A DNA stretch of 64,000 bases from Methylococcaceae bacterium (GCA_013140705.1 JABFSH010000010.1:61044-125043); one strand, 5' to 3'. Numbered from the stretch's first letter, positions 19,472 through 29,050 are shown. Program-made: numbers and translations. Notes: generated by a model not told the origin, from the sequence alone.

Positions 19472-21409
19472 ATGTTTAGTAAATCCTCCGACTATCGGCT
19501 TATTGAAGAGTCTTATGGCGGACCGGGTCAGTATCGGCTTAAGCGTCCGCGCAGACTACTCCTTTTTTCGGTGGTATTTCTGCCCTTGTTGGCGCTGACG
19601 CAAGCGTTAATATTTCTTCAACCGGCGGTTTATCAGAGCAAAGCGACAGTTCTAACCGTTGCGCCGACCGACATCGATCAATCAAGTGCGACTACCGATA
19701 TGCAACATGTCATTATTCAGAAACAAATTCTGATTGGCCAGTCGCTACTCGAACAAACGGTGGCGACGCTGGAACAAAAAAAGGATGCTGTGCATTTGAC
19801 GGTCGATGACTTGAAAGCCATGTTGTCGGTAGAGCCCATGACGCAAACCAATCTTGTGCAGTTGCTTGCCGAAGGGCGACAGCCTCGAACGCTACAACAG
19901 GTTGTTAATGCCTGGATTGATGTGTACTTGAAAGCGCGTGCAGACTATATAGCCGAAATAACCGAGAAAGTAACGGCTGCCATTAACAAGGAAATTCTGC
20001 TGATTGCCAGTCAGGTCGAAACGAAGCGCATGGAGCTGAAGACCTTTCGGTTGGCTCACGATATTTTGTCCGAGGAAAGTTCCGATAATCAGGCGCATGC
20101 CAGATTGCAAGGCTTAAACCAGACATTGAATACAGCCCTGGAAGAAGAGGTCAAAACCAAAGCCAAGCTGGACATGGTGCGCGCTGCCGTCGCGGAAGGC
20201 AAAGCCGTTGTGCCTGAAAATGACTCCCAATCACTGGCGGACATGATGTATCGAGCACAACTACTCCGGGAAAAAGTGGTTGAATTTCAGGTTCAATATA
20301 CTCCGGAATACATAAAATTGAACCCCAATCTGCATGCGGTAGTGAAAGAACTGGAAGAACTCGAAAAAAAAATTGCCGAAAAAGTAAAGACCGGACGTAG
20401 CTATGCAACCCAGGAAGCGGAAAATAATTATGCGGCCGCGCGTGGGGCGGTTCGGGCAATAAAATTGCAAATGGAACAGCATAAACAGCAGATTTCTGAA
20501 TACACCAGTCAGTTCGCAAAATATAAGGCCTTGCAGGAAGAGTTGCTAAAACTGGAAGAATTGCAGCAGAAAACCCAGCAGCGTCTTGTCGAAATTGAAG
20601 TCAAACAGCGGGAACAATATCCTCAAGTCGATGTGGTTGAATGGGCATCATTGCCCGAAAAACCCATTCGGCCCGATTATTGGCTGGAATCAGCCCTTGC
20701 CTTTGCAGCTTGCTTGAGTTTGGGATTATTCGCAGTCTGGATGGCTGACTATTTGAATCAAGAACAGAGCACTCAACATCCTGTCATGCTAACGGGTATT
20801 CACTTGCATCATAATGGTGCCAGGCCGGATGTGCTGGATGGAGACGAGCGCCGGAAAGCGATGGCTTATGATCCGGCCAAACTGTTGCCGCAGGATGTGC
20901 CAGGTGAGTTGCTGCAAGCCGAAGTGGCTGCGCTTTTTAGGGCCGCTGACCGACAAGCGATTGAGATTTTGTGCCTGTTGTTCAACGGTTTATCCGCTGA
21001 TGAAATCGTGAATCTGACGGTCGATTGCTTTGATCTGGAAAACCGGCAGATCAACGTGCCTTTGCGGGGACGAAGGGTCCCCATGAATCGATTATCAATC
21101 GAGTTGTTCACGGGGTTGTCTTTAGAAAGCTGGCGGCAAACAGCCGCTTTAACGTTACAGGACATTGATGCTTTACTGACTTGTGCGGCTATCGATGGTC
21201 GATTGGCTAGTCCTGAGCATATGAATACGGAGATTATCCGATTTTCCTATATGCTGTATCTCGTTCGGCAGGGCATCAAATTATCGGATTTAGCCAAGGT
21301 TTTCGGCCCGATTGCATCGACTCGACTGGTTGAGTTAGGGCGCCATTCTCCTGAACGGGCCGGGATTCCTTTTGAAAGCGTTAATCTGGATTATCCTGTG
21401 GGTGATTAG
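19472..21409 (+). CDS. Wzz/GumC-type polysaccharide co-polymerase fused to a degenerate tyrosine-recombinase domain
   Basis: 645 residues from the ATG at 19472. Residues 28-49 and 404-426 are membrane helices flanking a ~350-residue periplasmic region with long coiled coils, and LPEKPIRPDYW precedes the second helix, as in Wzz/ExoP chain-length regulators. Instead of a tyrosine kinase, the cytoplasmic C-terminus (about 479-625) resembles the catalytic fold of phage-type integrases: ALFRAADRQ, then LLFNGLSADEIVNLTVDCFD where GLRxxEL is expected, VPLRGRRVPM, and RFSYMLYLVRQGIKLSDLAKVFG where HxLRHTFATHLLxxG...LGH is expected. The first arginine is serine, both histidines and the tyrosine are missing; only the second arginine (R590) remains. 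It cannot be an active recombinase. No polysaccharide genes are adjacent; nadK follows after 73 bases. Confidence 0.75.
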   Translation: MFSKSSDYRLIEESYGGPGQYRLKRPRRLLLFSVVFLPLLALTQALIFLQPAVYQSKATVLTVAPTDIDQSSATTDMQHVIIQKQILIGQSLLEQTVATLEQKKDAVHLTVDDLKAMLSVEPMTQTNLVQLLAEGRQPRTLQQVVNAWIDVYLKARADYIAEITEKVTAAINKEILLIASQVETKRMELKTFRLAHDILSEESSDNQAHARLQGLNQTLNTALEEEVKTKAKLDMVRAAVAEGKAVVPENDSQSLADMMYRAQLLREKVVEFQVQYTPEYIKLNPNLHAVVKELEELEKKIAEKVKTGRSYATQEAENNYAAARGAVRAIKLQMEQHKQQISEYTSQFAKYKALQEELLKLEELQQKTQQRLVEIEVKQREQYPQVDVVEWASLPEKPIRPDYWLESALAFAACLSLGLFAVWMADYLNQEQSTQHPVMLTGIHLHHNGARPDVLDGDERRKAMAYDPAKLLPQDVPGELLQAEVAALFRAADRQAIEILCLLFNGLSADEIVNLTVDCFDLENRQINVPLRGRRVPMNRLSIELFTGLSLESWRQTAALTLQDIDALLTCAAIDGRLASPEHMNTEIIRFSYMLYLVRQGIKLSDLAKVFGPIASTRLVELGRHSPERAGIPFESVNLDYPVGD

Positions 21410-21482
21410 CCAACCCATAAAGACATTGGTTTACCGATATTATTTTGTATAATCAACCGCTTTTACCGGATGTAATTCAGTA

Positions 21483-22388
21483 ATGCCAACCCCATTCAAG
21501 ACAATAGGTGTCATAGGCAAAGCCAGTGATCCCCGTATTGCTGAGACTTTATCATTGCTTTACGGGTATTTAAAGCAACAGCGCTATGAAGTGATAATCG
21601 CCAGAGATAGTGCTGGATTAATTGAGGATGTCTCGGTTGAGTCGTGCGATATGGATGCGCTTGGAGCCCGGTGCGATCTGATCATTGCCATCGGTGGTGA
21701 TGGCACCTTTTTATCGGCGGCTCGCGCAATGGCCGAGTACGATAAGCCTTTGATTGGCATCAACCTGGGTCGTTTGGGATTTTTGGTGGATATTTCACCG
21801 AACGAACTTCCCGAAAAACTGCATGCCATTCTGCAGGGGCGTCATAAGGAAGAAAAGCGATATTTGCTGCGCACAAAAATTGTCCGTGCCGGACAGGTTA
21901 TTCATGAGGAAACCGCCGCCAACGAAGTGGTCATTCACCGATGGGTCACGCCCAGCATGATCGAAATCGTCACCAAAATCGATAATGTTTTTTTAAACTC
22001 ACAGCGTTCCGATGGCTTGATTGTTTCAACTCCCACTGGATCGACGGCTTACTCTTTGTCTGCGGGCGGCCCGATACTTTACCCGTCTTTGAATGCCCTG
22101 GTATTGGTGCCTTTGAATCCTCATACCTTGTCGAATCGACCGATTGTGATACACGATTCGGCCGAAATTGAAATTACTTTTTGTCAAACCAAGCAAATCA
22201 ATGCCTTGGTGACGTGTGACCAGATTGAAATTCCTGAAGTGCTGATCAGTGACAAGATCTTGATAAAAAAAGATCCCAAGCCGATTAGAATTTTGCATCC
22301 GGAAGACCATGAGTATTTCCAGATTTTGAGAAAAAAACTGAACTGGAGCAGCGGCTACCCTTCTCAAGACTATGTTATTGAATCTTAA
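21483..22388 (+). CDS. nadK: NAD kinase
   Basis: 301 residues. It phosphorylates NAD+ to NADP+ with ATP or polyphosphate in the cytoplasm. The family signatures are all present: AIGGDGTFLSAAR near residue 67, GRLGFLVD, the NEVVIHR segment, and the glycine-rich TPTGSTAYSLSAGGP near residue 180. It overlaps recN by 17 bases in another frame, a nadK-recN order common in proteobacteria that suggests co-transcription. Confidence 0.96.
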   Translation: MPTPFKTIGVIGKASDPRIAETLSLLYGYLKQQRYEVIIARDSAGLIEDVSVESCDMDALGARCDLIIAIGGDGTFLSAARAMAEYDKPLIGINLGRLGFLVDISPNELPEKLHAILQGRHKEEKRYLLRTKIVRAGQVIHEETAANEVVIHRWVTPSMIEIVTKIDNVFLNSQRSDGLIVSTPTGSTAYSLSAGGPILYPSLNALVLVPLNPHTLSNRPIVIHDSAEIEITFCQTKQINALVTCDQIEIPEVLISDKILIKKDPKPIRILHPEDHEYFQILRKKLNWSSGYPSQDYVIES

Positions 22389-24048
22389 TATATCCGATCT
22401 CGCTGTCGTTAAGTCGCTGGATCTCGACCTGGAACAGGGTATGTCGGTTCTCACCGGCGAAACGGGAGCCGGTAAATCCATTTTATTGACCGCCTTAGGT
22501 CTTGCACTGGGCGATAGGGCCGATTCCGGGTTTATTCGGCCCGGTTGCAACCGCGCAGAAGTGAATCTCGAATTCGACCTGTCAGATGCGCCGGATGCGC
22601 TGCTCTGGCTGGAAGAACACGAACTGGATGACGAATCGCATTGTTTCATTCGGCGTACCGTCAATCCGGATGGCCGCTCCAAAGCCTTTATCAACAACCG
22701 TCCAGTAACGTTGCAAGCTTTACAGGAACTCAGCGAAAAACTGGTCGAAATTCATGGACAACATGCGCATCTGCATTTGCTCAACAACGATGAACAGCGT
22801 CGATTGCTGGATGAATTTGGCAAGCATCAAGCCTTGCTGGACAATGTGAATGATTGCTATCGGCAATGGCAGTCAGCCCATAAGGAACTTTCCAGTCTGA
22901 TTAAAACCAGTACTGATCAGAGCCAGCGTGAAGACTTACTGCGTTACCAACTGGAAGAATTACAGCAACTGGATCTTGCCAATTTCGATTATGCAGCCTT
23001 ATCCGAGGAACACAGTAAACTGGCCAATCTGGGACAGATTTTAAGCACAGGGCAGGCGCAGGTGGATGTTCTTTATGAAAATGATCAACAATCCGTCAAC
23101 CAGATGCTTAGTCATTGCCTCAGCGAATTGACGCATCTTGCCCGCTTTGCGCCGGAAATCAATGGAATCTGTACCTTACTTTCCGAAGCCCAGATTCAAA
23201 CGGAAGAAGCTGCCCTGCAACTACGCCGCTTTTTGAAGTCCCAGGAAGCCGACCCCCGGCGCATGGAAGTCCTGGAAAATCAGATTGGCACGATTCAGAG
23301 TTTGAGCCGCAAGCATCATGTTGCCCCTGACGGGTTGCCGGAACTGGTGGGAAAATTGGAGCAGGAGTTACACGGCATCACGCATAGCAGCGAACGGATC
23401 GAAACCTTGCAGGCCACCACAGCACAGTTATTGAAGCGCTATCAGCAATTTGCAGTACAGTTATCCGAGCAGCGCCGGCAAAGTGCCGGTCATCTGCAAC
23501 AACAGATTTCGGCGATGATAAAGGAGTTGGGCATGCCGCAAGGTGAATTTCTGGTCGATATTGCAGACTCAGAGAGTGATACGCCCAAATTACAGGGCCA
23601 GGATAAAATCAATTTTCTGGTTAGCGCCAATCCCGGCTTACCGGCCAAGCCGCTGGCTAAAGTGGCCTCTGGCGGTGAGTTGTCGCGCATCAGTCTGGCG
23701 ATTCAGGTTACTACATCAACTGATAAATCGACTCCCACCATGATTTTCGATGAAGTGGATTCCGGTATCGGTGGCGGGATTGCCGAAATTGTCGGGCAAA
23801 AACTGCGTGCCTTAAGCCATAACCGGCAGGTGATGTGCGTCACGCACTTACCGCAAGTGGCTTCGCAAGCGCATCATCACCTGTACGTTGAAAAAAATAA
23901 CAAAACCGATATGACATCCTCGACGGTAAGATTACTGAACGAAGACGAACGAGTTGAAGAAATTGCCCGAATGTTGGGTGGTGTAAATATTACCGCCAAT
24001 ACGCTGGCGCATGCTAAAGAAATGTTAACAACAGGAAACCATAGATAA
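22372..24048 (+). CDS. recN: DNA repair protein RecN
   Basis: 558 residues, normal length. RecN is an SMC-like ATPase that tethers DNA ends during double-strand-break repair. Walker A GETGAGKSILLTALG is near residue 28, the coiled-coil arms occupy roughly 150-360, the ABC signature ASGGELSRISLAIQV is near 437, Walker B PTMIFDEVDSGIGGG near 457, and the H-loop CVTHLPQVA follows. Start overlaps nadK, and its stop overlaps the next start by one base (TAATG). I saw no LexA box near the start, as expected for a gene transcribed from further upstream. Confidence 0.96.
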   Translation: MLLNLNISDLAVVKSLDLDLEQGMSVLTGETGAGKSILLTALGLALGDRADSGFIRPGCNRAEVNLEFDLSDAPDALLWLEEHELDDESHCFIRRTVNPDGRSKAFINNRPVTLQALQELSEKLVEIHGQHAHLHLLNNDEQRRLLDEFGKHQALLDNVNDCYRQWQSAHKELSSLIKTSTDQSQREDLLRYQLEELQQLDLANFDYAALSEEHSKLANLGQILSTGQAQVDVLYENDQQSVNQMLSHCLSELTHLARFAPEINGICTLLSEAQIQTEEAALQLRRFLKSQEADPRRMEVLENQIGTIQSLSRKHHVAPDGLPELVGKLEQELHGITHSSERIETLQATTAQLLKRYQQFAVQLSEQRRQSAGHLQQQISAMIKELGMPQGEFLVDIADSESDTPKLQGQDKINFLVSANPGLPAKPLAKVASGGELSRISLAIQVTTSTDKSTPTMIFDEVDSGIGGGIAEIVGQKLRALSHNRQVMCVTHLPQVASQAHHHLYVEKNNKTDMTSSTVRLLNEDERVEEIARMLGGVNITANTLAHAKEMLTTGNHR

Positions 24049-25070
24049 TGATCCGATTTCCAGCAGAATGGGAAAAACAGTCTGCCGTATTAATTGCCTG
24101 GCCCCATAAAACGGGTGATTTTAGTAACCGCTTGAAGGCTGTTGAAAAAACCTATCAATTTATAGCCGATACGATTAGTCGTTTTCAACGTCTGGTGATT
24201 GTTTGCCGGGATTACAGTCATCAACAGCATATTCAAGGATTATTGAATAACATCCGCAATATTGATTTCATTCTCGCCAAGGTAAATGATATCTGGGTCA
24301 GAGATACGGCTTTCCTCAGTGTTGAAACGCAGGGGCATTTACAGTTACTGAATTTTCGTTTCAATGGCTGGGGCGAAAAATATCCGTATCAGGACGACAA
24401 TGCGTTGAATCTCGCGTTAGTGAATCACAACCCCTTTAAAAGCGTGGACTGTTTGGATATTGACTTTATTCTGGAAGGCGGTAGTGTTGAAAGTGACGGT
24501 GTTGATACCATTATGACGACCCGGCAGTGCCTGTTAAATCCAAACAGAAATAAAGGACTGACACAGCAGGATATCGAACTGCAACTACAGAAAAATTTTG
24601 GCGCCAAAAGAGTTTTGTGGATTGATCAAGAAAACCTGTCCGGTGATGATACTGATGCGCATATCGATACGCTGGCGCGCTTTTGTTCGGCCAAGACGAT
24701 AGCCTATACCAGTTGCGAGGATGTTAACGATAAGCACTATGCTGGTTTAAAGCGTATGGAGTCTCAGTTGCAGGCTTTTCGTACGCAAGCGAATGAAGCC
24801 TATCAGCTCATTCCATTACCCATGCCGCAACCGATTTATGACGAAGACGGACAACGCTTGCCAGCGAATTATGCCAATTTCTTGATCATCAACAATGCCG
24901 TGATGGTGCCGGTCTATGATGACCCAATGGATGACATTGCCCTGCAACGGCTGGCCGCTTGCTTTCCTCACCATAAAATGATTGCTACGCCCTGCCGAAC
25001 CCTGGTTCATCAATATGGCAGTTTGCATTGTATGACGATGCAGTTTCCGGCCCTACTGTTACATAATTAA
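24048..25070 (+). CDS. Agmatine deiminase family protein (PPAD-like)
   Basis: 340 residues. Enzymes of this family hydrolyse agmatine to N-carbamoylputrescine and ammonia, a step to putrescine; some act on peptidyl-arginine. Visible active-site segments: NDIWVRDTAFL near residue 82, LEGGSVESDG near 143, DTDAHIDTLARF near 203 with the catalytic histidine, and GSLHCMTMQFP at the C-terminus with the nucleophilic cysteine. The expected pattern is complete, so it should be active. Coupled to recN by TAATG; no carbamoylputrescine amidase gene is next to it. Confidence 0.88.
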   Translation: MIRFPAEWEKQSAVLIAWPHKTGDFSNRLKAVEKTYQFIADTISRFQRLVIVCRDYSHQQHIQGLLNNIRNIDFILAKVNDIWVRDTAFLSVETQGHLQLLNFRFNGWGEKYPYQDDNALNLALVNHNPFKSVDCLDIDFILEGGSVESDGVDTIMTTRQCLLNPNRNKGLTQQDIELQLQKNFGAKRVLWIDQENLSGDDTDAHIDTLARFCSAKTIAYTSCEDVNDKHYAGLKRMESQLQAFRTQANEAYQLIPLPMPQPIYDEDGQRLPANYANFLIINNAVMVPVYDDPMDDIALQRLAACFPHHKMIATPCRTLVHQYGSLHCMTMQFPALLLHN

Positions 25071-25189
25071 TCGATGAGGGGCTTGTGTTAAGAGGTTAAG
25101 TGCTAGACAATCCGTTCTGAACAGTTCATTAAATCAACTATAAAGAGGTCAACGATGAAACGTCAAAGCGCCTGCTGTTTTTTATCTGA

Positions 25190-25531
25190 ATGACCATCTG
25201 TAGCAATGTTTGGGCATACGGTGGTGGCAGTAGGACCAAAGCCTGTAATAAGCCCAGGTTTTCTGAATTGACTCCGGTCAATAATGCTCAGGTGACAGCC
25301 AATTCTCCCTTTTCCTTTGTGGCATCGGCATCAACTTACCCGGACAGTATCAAAGTAACTATTAAAGACCAATCCATTCCGGTCAGCATTACACCTAAAA
25401 ACTCGGGATTTGAGGTAAGCGTTGTGGTACCTGAATCCGTTAATGGAACTTATGCAAGAATCAATATTTCGGCTGAAGGTCCAAATAAATGCAAAGGCAG
25501 CGGAGGATGTTTGCTGAAAGTGAACGAATAG
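25190..25531 (+). CDS. Small secreted-type protein of unknown function, probably frameshifted in its signal peptide
   Basis: 113 residues from ATG 25190. A strong ribosome site (AAAGAGGTC at 25142-25150) instead precedes ATG 25155, which reads 12 codons (MKRQSACCFLSE) and stops at TGA 25191, overlapping the ATG. Adding one A after GAA would join the frames into MKRQSACCFLSEMTICSNVWA, a credible signal peptide with a VWA cleavage site. So either a one-base deletion removed export, or the two frames are coupled through ATGA. The mature part looks like a small beta-sandwich (SPFSFVASASTYPDSIKVTI; GFEVSVVVPESVNGTYA) ending in a two-cysteine loop (CKGSGGC). I do not recognise the family. Confidence 0.5.
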   Translation: MTICSNVWAYGGGSRTKACNKPRFSELTPVNNAQVTANSPFSFVASASTYPDSIKVTIKDQSIPVSITPKNSGFEVSVVVPESVNGTYARINISAEGPNKCKGSGGCLLKVNE

Positions 25532-25673
25532 CCACAACTGCGTCAGTTCGTTAAGCGGATTGATCGGGGCAAGTCTCAGATTAGAATCTCGAACAAGTTC
25601 GGGTTCAGTGATTAGAAATGCTGTCAGTAACACGATAGCGCAAAGCCCAATTTATAAAACTAAGGAGCCTGTA

Positions 25674-26813
25674 ATGCATAAGCTACGACTATTATTTCTT
25701 GCTTTCTTCCTGGTCTATTTTTCACCCGCCAGTAAAGCATCTGACCATGCCGATCCCTTTTTTATTAGCACTGAGGAACAAGCAGCCAATTTAACAGGCT
25801 TGTTTTTTTTTCCAAAAGGTGACCAATACATCCTGATTCTGGACGTTCGACGTTCATTAACCGCAGCACCTCCTTATATTCTTGATCCCTTCGAGTTTGA
25901 TATCAATATCGATACACACAGCGAGGTGACTTTCAATAACGCTGAAGACAAGGCGCGTTATGGCGGCACCCTGGTCAATCCGGAAGGAATTTCGCCGGAT
26001 ATCAACATTAGAATTCGACTCAACAATGATGTTACGGTCAAAGAAAAATTTTTTAAAGGCTTGAAAAATCCAGAGAAAATCGTTCTGTACACAGGCGTTC
26101 GAGACGATCCCTTTATCTTCCCAAAATTTTTTAATGTCAATGTCATCACCATGGTGATGAGTATTCCAAAATCATCATTTTCGGAAACGCAGAAAAACAT
26201 GCTGTTATGGGCCACTTCGATGCGAATCGACAGCGGCAAGCAGTTTGATCATGTCGGTCGTTCCAATCGCACGCAGTTGGGACGTTTTGAAATACTGAAT
26301 ACGATACCACCCAGTCAACATGTCGGCGCCATCAAAAAGCGCGGTGACTCGATTGCTAAACTGCAAAAATTCCTGCAAGCCTGTTTGCCTCCCTTGGCCA
26401 ACTTGAATCAACTGAGTGGTTTATTGATCAGGCATTATGATTATGCACCCGATGTCATGGTCTTTAGCACGCAGTTTCCCCCTGGATTTCCTAACGGTCG
26501 ACGTTTGGAGGACGATGTGGCCTTGTTGACCTGCAATCAAGGGGATTGCCCCTTACAGGAAAATGCATTTATTGATACAAAACAATGGCCGCGTGCCACG
26601 GTCAATGACAAGCCACTGTTGGCGGACTTTCCGTTTCTGGCCGAGCCATGGCCGGCTAAAGAGCAGGCACGGACACCTACCTGCTGGCCATACATCATGA
26701 AATATGTGATTATGCCGCTAATTATCGTGGTTGCTCTTATCATCGGCCTGGTTATTTGGAATCGCAGTAAATGTGGAGGACGCTCTCATCACTGTGATCA
26801 TGACCATCATTGA
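25674..26813 (+). CDS. DUF4331-like exported protein with C-terminal membrane anchor and His-rich tail
   Basis: About 379 residues from ATG 25674, preceded by AAGGAG. The signal peptide ends at SKA/SDHADPFF, the SDHADP start being similar to DUF4331 proteins. The body has the pattern ILDVRRSL...PFEFDINIDTHSEV...YTGVRDDPFIFPKFFNVN, again like DUF4331, and several DP turns. Near the C-terminus a single helix (IMKYVIMPLIIVVALIIGLV) should anchor it in the membrane, and the tail CGGRSHHCDHDHH holds five histidines, two cysteines and two aspartates, a likely metal-binding patch. It may form a pair with the small protein just upstream. Function unknown; the family assignment is tentative. Confidence 0.6.
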   Translation: MHKLRLLFLAFFLVYFSPASKASDHADPFFISTEEQAANLTGLFFFPKGDQYILILDVRRSLTAAPPYILDPFEFDINIDTHSEVTFNNAEDKARYGGTLVNPEGISPDINIRIRLNNDVTVKEKFFKGLKNPEKIVLYTGVRDDPFIFPKFFNVNVITMVMSIPKSSFSETQKNMLLWATSMRIDSGKQFDHVGRSNRTQLGRFEILNTIPPSQHVGAIKKRGDSIAKLQKFLQACLPPLANLNQLSGLLIRHYDYAPDVMVFSTQFPPGFPNGRRLEDDVALLTCNQGDCPLQENAFIDTKQWPRATVNDKPLLADFPFLAEPWPAKEQARTPTCWPYIMKYVIMPLIIVVALIIGLVIWNRSKCGGRSHHCDHDHH

Positions 26814-26915
26814 TCAATATTTATCGCGATAGTCCCTGGATTTTAAGTTACCCGTAGGTTCCAGGCTCAGTCGTTTGCCTTTGCTTGAGTGTCAACAATT
26901 CAACCTCAAATCATC

Positions 26916-28514
26916 ATGAATTCCCAAGCTTGCCCATCGTCCCTCGATCAGCTCAATTTCGACAATCGTTTCGTGCATGAACTGCCAGGTGATCCTGTAA
27001 CGCGCAATTATTGTCGCCAGATAAAAATGGCCTGCTATTCCAGAGTACTACCGACGCCGGTGCTTGAGCCTAAGCTAGTGGGCTACTCTCGGGAAGTTGC
27101 TGCGCTTCTGGATATCACTGAAGAAACGTGCAACTCCGAGACTTTTGAACAGATCTTTGCCGGAAATCGTCTGGCGACAGGTATGGATCCTTATGCCACT
27201 TGTTATGGGGGGCATCAATTTGGCCATTGGGCCGGTCAACTGGGTGATGGTCGTGCAATAAATCTGGGCGAAGTCATCAACAATCATGGTCAGCGTTGGG
27301 CCTTACAGTTAAAAGGTGCCGGCTTGACGCCGTATTCCCGCAATGCCGATGGTCTGGCGGTCCTGCGCTCATCGGTGCGCGAGTTTTTATGTAGCGAAGC
27401 CATGTTTCATCTGGGTGTGCCGACTACTCGCGCCTTAAGCCTGGTGTTAACCGGTGAAGAGGTGATTCGAGATATGTTCTACAACGGCAATCCAAAAGCT
27501 GAACCGGGAGCCATTGTATGTCGTGTGGCGCCGTCATTTACCCGATTTGGCCATTTTCAGATTTTAGCGGCACGCCGTGAAATCGATTTATTACGCAAAT
27601 TGGTAGATTATACGATTCGTACTGATTTTCCGCATCTGGGTGAACCTTCCAGTCAGGTATATCTCACCTGGTTTGAAGAGGTCTGTCGCCGTACAGCCGA
27701 GATGATTGTTGATTGGCAACGCGTCGGATTTGTACACGGTGTCATGAATACCGATAACATGTCGATTTTAGGGCTGACGATTGATTATGGTCCCTATGGC
27801 TGGCTGGAAAATTATGATCCCGACTGGACTCCCAACACCACGGACAAGGTTGATCGACGTTATCGTTTTGGCTATCAGCCGCAAATTGCCTATTGGAATC
27901 TTGGACAACTGGGCAATGCGATTTATCCGCTGATCGGCGAGGTTGAGCCCTTGCAACAGGCGCTGGCGGTTTATAGTGTCGCCTTTGAGCAAGGCTGGCA
28001 ATCAATGATGGCGGATAAATTGGGCTTTGAGTCCTTCAATCTGGCAACGGATGATGACTTAATTACCGAATTGTTAACGTTGTTGCAGTTGGTTGAAACC
28101 GATATGACCCTATTCTATCGCCAGCTTGCCAAGCTGGAGATGGCGAAAAGTAATGATATAGAAGCACTTTTTTTATCGGCCTACTATGTCCCCGAACAAA
28201 TAACCCGGGAGTATCAGGCCCGCTTTGAAATCTGGCTGGATCGTTACCTGAAACGACTCGCTCAGGATGGGAAACCAGATGCCGTAAGACGAGCAAAAAT
28301 GAACGCCGTCAACCCCAAATACGTATTACGCAACTATCTGGCGCAGCTCGCCATCGACAAAGCCGAACAGGGCGACTTCTCGATGATTAATGAATTACTG
28401 GACGTATTGCGCCACCCGTATGACGAGCAACCCGACAAGGAAATCTTCGCGGCCAAACGCCCCGACTGGGCGCGCCAACGGCCGGGCTGCTCGATGCTGT
28501 CGTGTAGTTCTTAA
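26916..28514 (+). CDS. selO: Protein adenylyltransferase SelO (YdiU family)
   Basis: About 532 residues from ATG 26916 (GTG at 26889 would add nine). SelO is a pseudokinase that transfers AMP to serine, threonine or tyrosine of proteins involved in redox balance. Family segments are present: YGGHQFGHWAGQLGDGRA, LQLKGAGLTPYSRNADG, REFLCSEAMFHLG, and HGVMNTDNMSILGLTIDYGP carrying the metal-binding Asn and Asp. The C-terminus ends CSMLSCSS, the bacterial counterpart of the selenocysteine tail in animal SelO. It stands alone with no close neighbour on its strand. Confidence 0.94.
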   Translation: MNSQACPSSLDQLNFDNRFVHELPGDPVTRNYCRQIKMACYSRVLPTPVLEPKLVGYSREVAALLDITEETCNSETFEQIFAGNRLATGMDPYATCYGGHQFGHWAGQLGDGRAINLGEVINNHGQRWALQLKGAGLTPYSRNADGLAVLRSSVREFLCSEAMFHLGVPTTRALSLVLTGEEVIRDMFYNGNPKAEPGAIVCRVAPSFTRFGHFQILAARREIDLLRKLVDYTIRTDFPHLGEPSSQVYLTWFEEVCRRTAEMIVDWQRVGFVHGVMNTDNMSILGLTIDYGPYGWLENYDPDWTPNTTDKVDRRYRFGYQPQIAYWNLGQLGNAIYPLIGEVEPLQQALAVYSVAFEQGWQSMMADKLGFESFNLATDDDLITELLTLLQLVETDMTLFYRQLAKLEMAKSNDIEALFLSAYYVPEQITREYQARFEIWLDRYLKRLAQDGKPDAVRRAKMNAVNPKYVLRNYLAQLAIDKAEQGDFSMINELLDVLRHPYDEQPDKEIFAAKRPDWARQRPGCSMLSCSS

Positions 28515-28603
28515 TCGAGTGTTTGTTGGCTTCCTGAAATCATCGGCCAGCAGAGGGTATAGATGTAGAGCCCAATATTTGAGTCAGGCGCTGCATTGCT
28601 CCT

Positions 28604-29050
28604 TCATGCCAGCGACAAGCGCATGGGAACCATCTTCGATGCGACAAACCCTTGCTTTTCATAAAAACGTTGCGCGGCTTCATTTTTTTGGTCAGTGAGC
28701 AATGTGATGCGTTTGCAGCCATGGGAGCGTGCGAAGGAAATGGCTTCGGTCAAAAGCTGCGTACCGATGCCTGCTCCGCAGGCCTGCGAAAAAACAACCA
28801 TGTCTTCAAGCAAAGCGACCCGATCACCAAGTGCGGTGGAAACCGTGAACAGCAGATTCACCATGCCAACGATTTGACCACCTCGTCTTGCTAGCAAAAC
28901 GGCACCTGCTTCAGGGTTACTGATGACTTGAGTCAGACCCCTGGACTGAGCTTCAGGATTTTGTGTGAATTCTTCCTCCTGCGAGAACAATACCGACAAT
29001 AGTTCGCTGAGAGCCGGGATATCGGCGGATGTTGCTATTTCGATGTGCAT
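28604..29050 (-). CDS. GNAT family N-acetyltransferase
   Basis: 148 residues from ATG 29050. The acetyl-CoA-binding core is seen in VALLEDMVVFSQACGAGIGTQLLTEAI, with the Q/RxxGxG/A variant QACGAGIG, followed by ARSHGCKRITLLTDQKNEAAQRFYEKQGF, the usual GNAT motif B. The acetyl acceptor is unknown. An upstream extension of 12 residues in the same frame has no better start. Confidence 0.85.
   Translation of the reverse strand: MHIEIATSADIPALSELLSVLFSQEEEFTQNPEAQSRGLTQVISNPEAGAVLLARRGGQIVGMVNLLFTVSTALGDRVALLEDMVVFSQACGAGIGTQLLTEAISFARSHGCKRITLLTDQKNEAAQRFYEKQGFVASKMVPMRLSLA

Noticed and set aside
20909..21409. Reading the integrase-like tail as a separate active recombinase gene
   Set aside because: It is continuous in frame with the Wzz part, has no own start signal, and lacks most catalytic residues.
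22026..22697. 223-codon frame on the minus strand
   Set aside because: Antisense to nadK and recN, which are certain; serine/arginine-rich as expected for a shadow.
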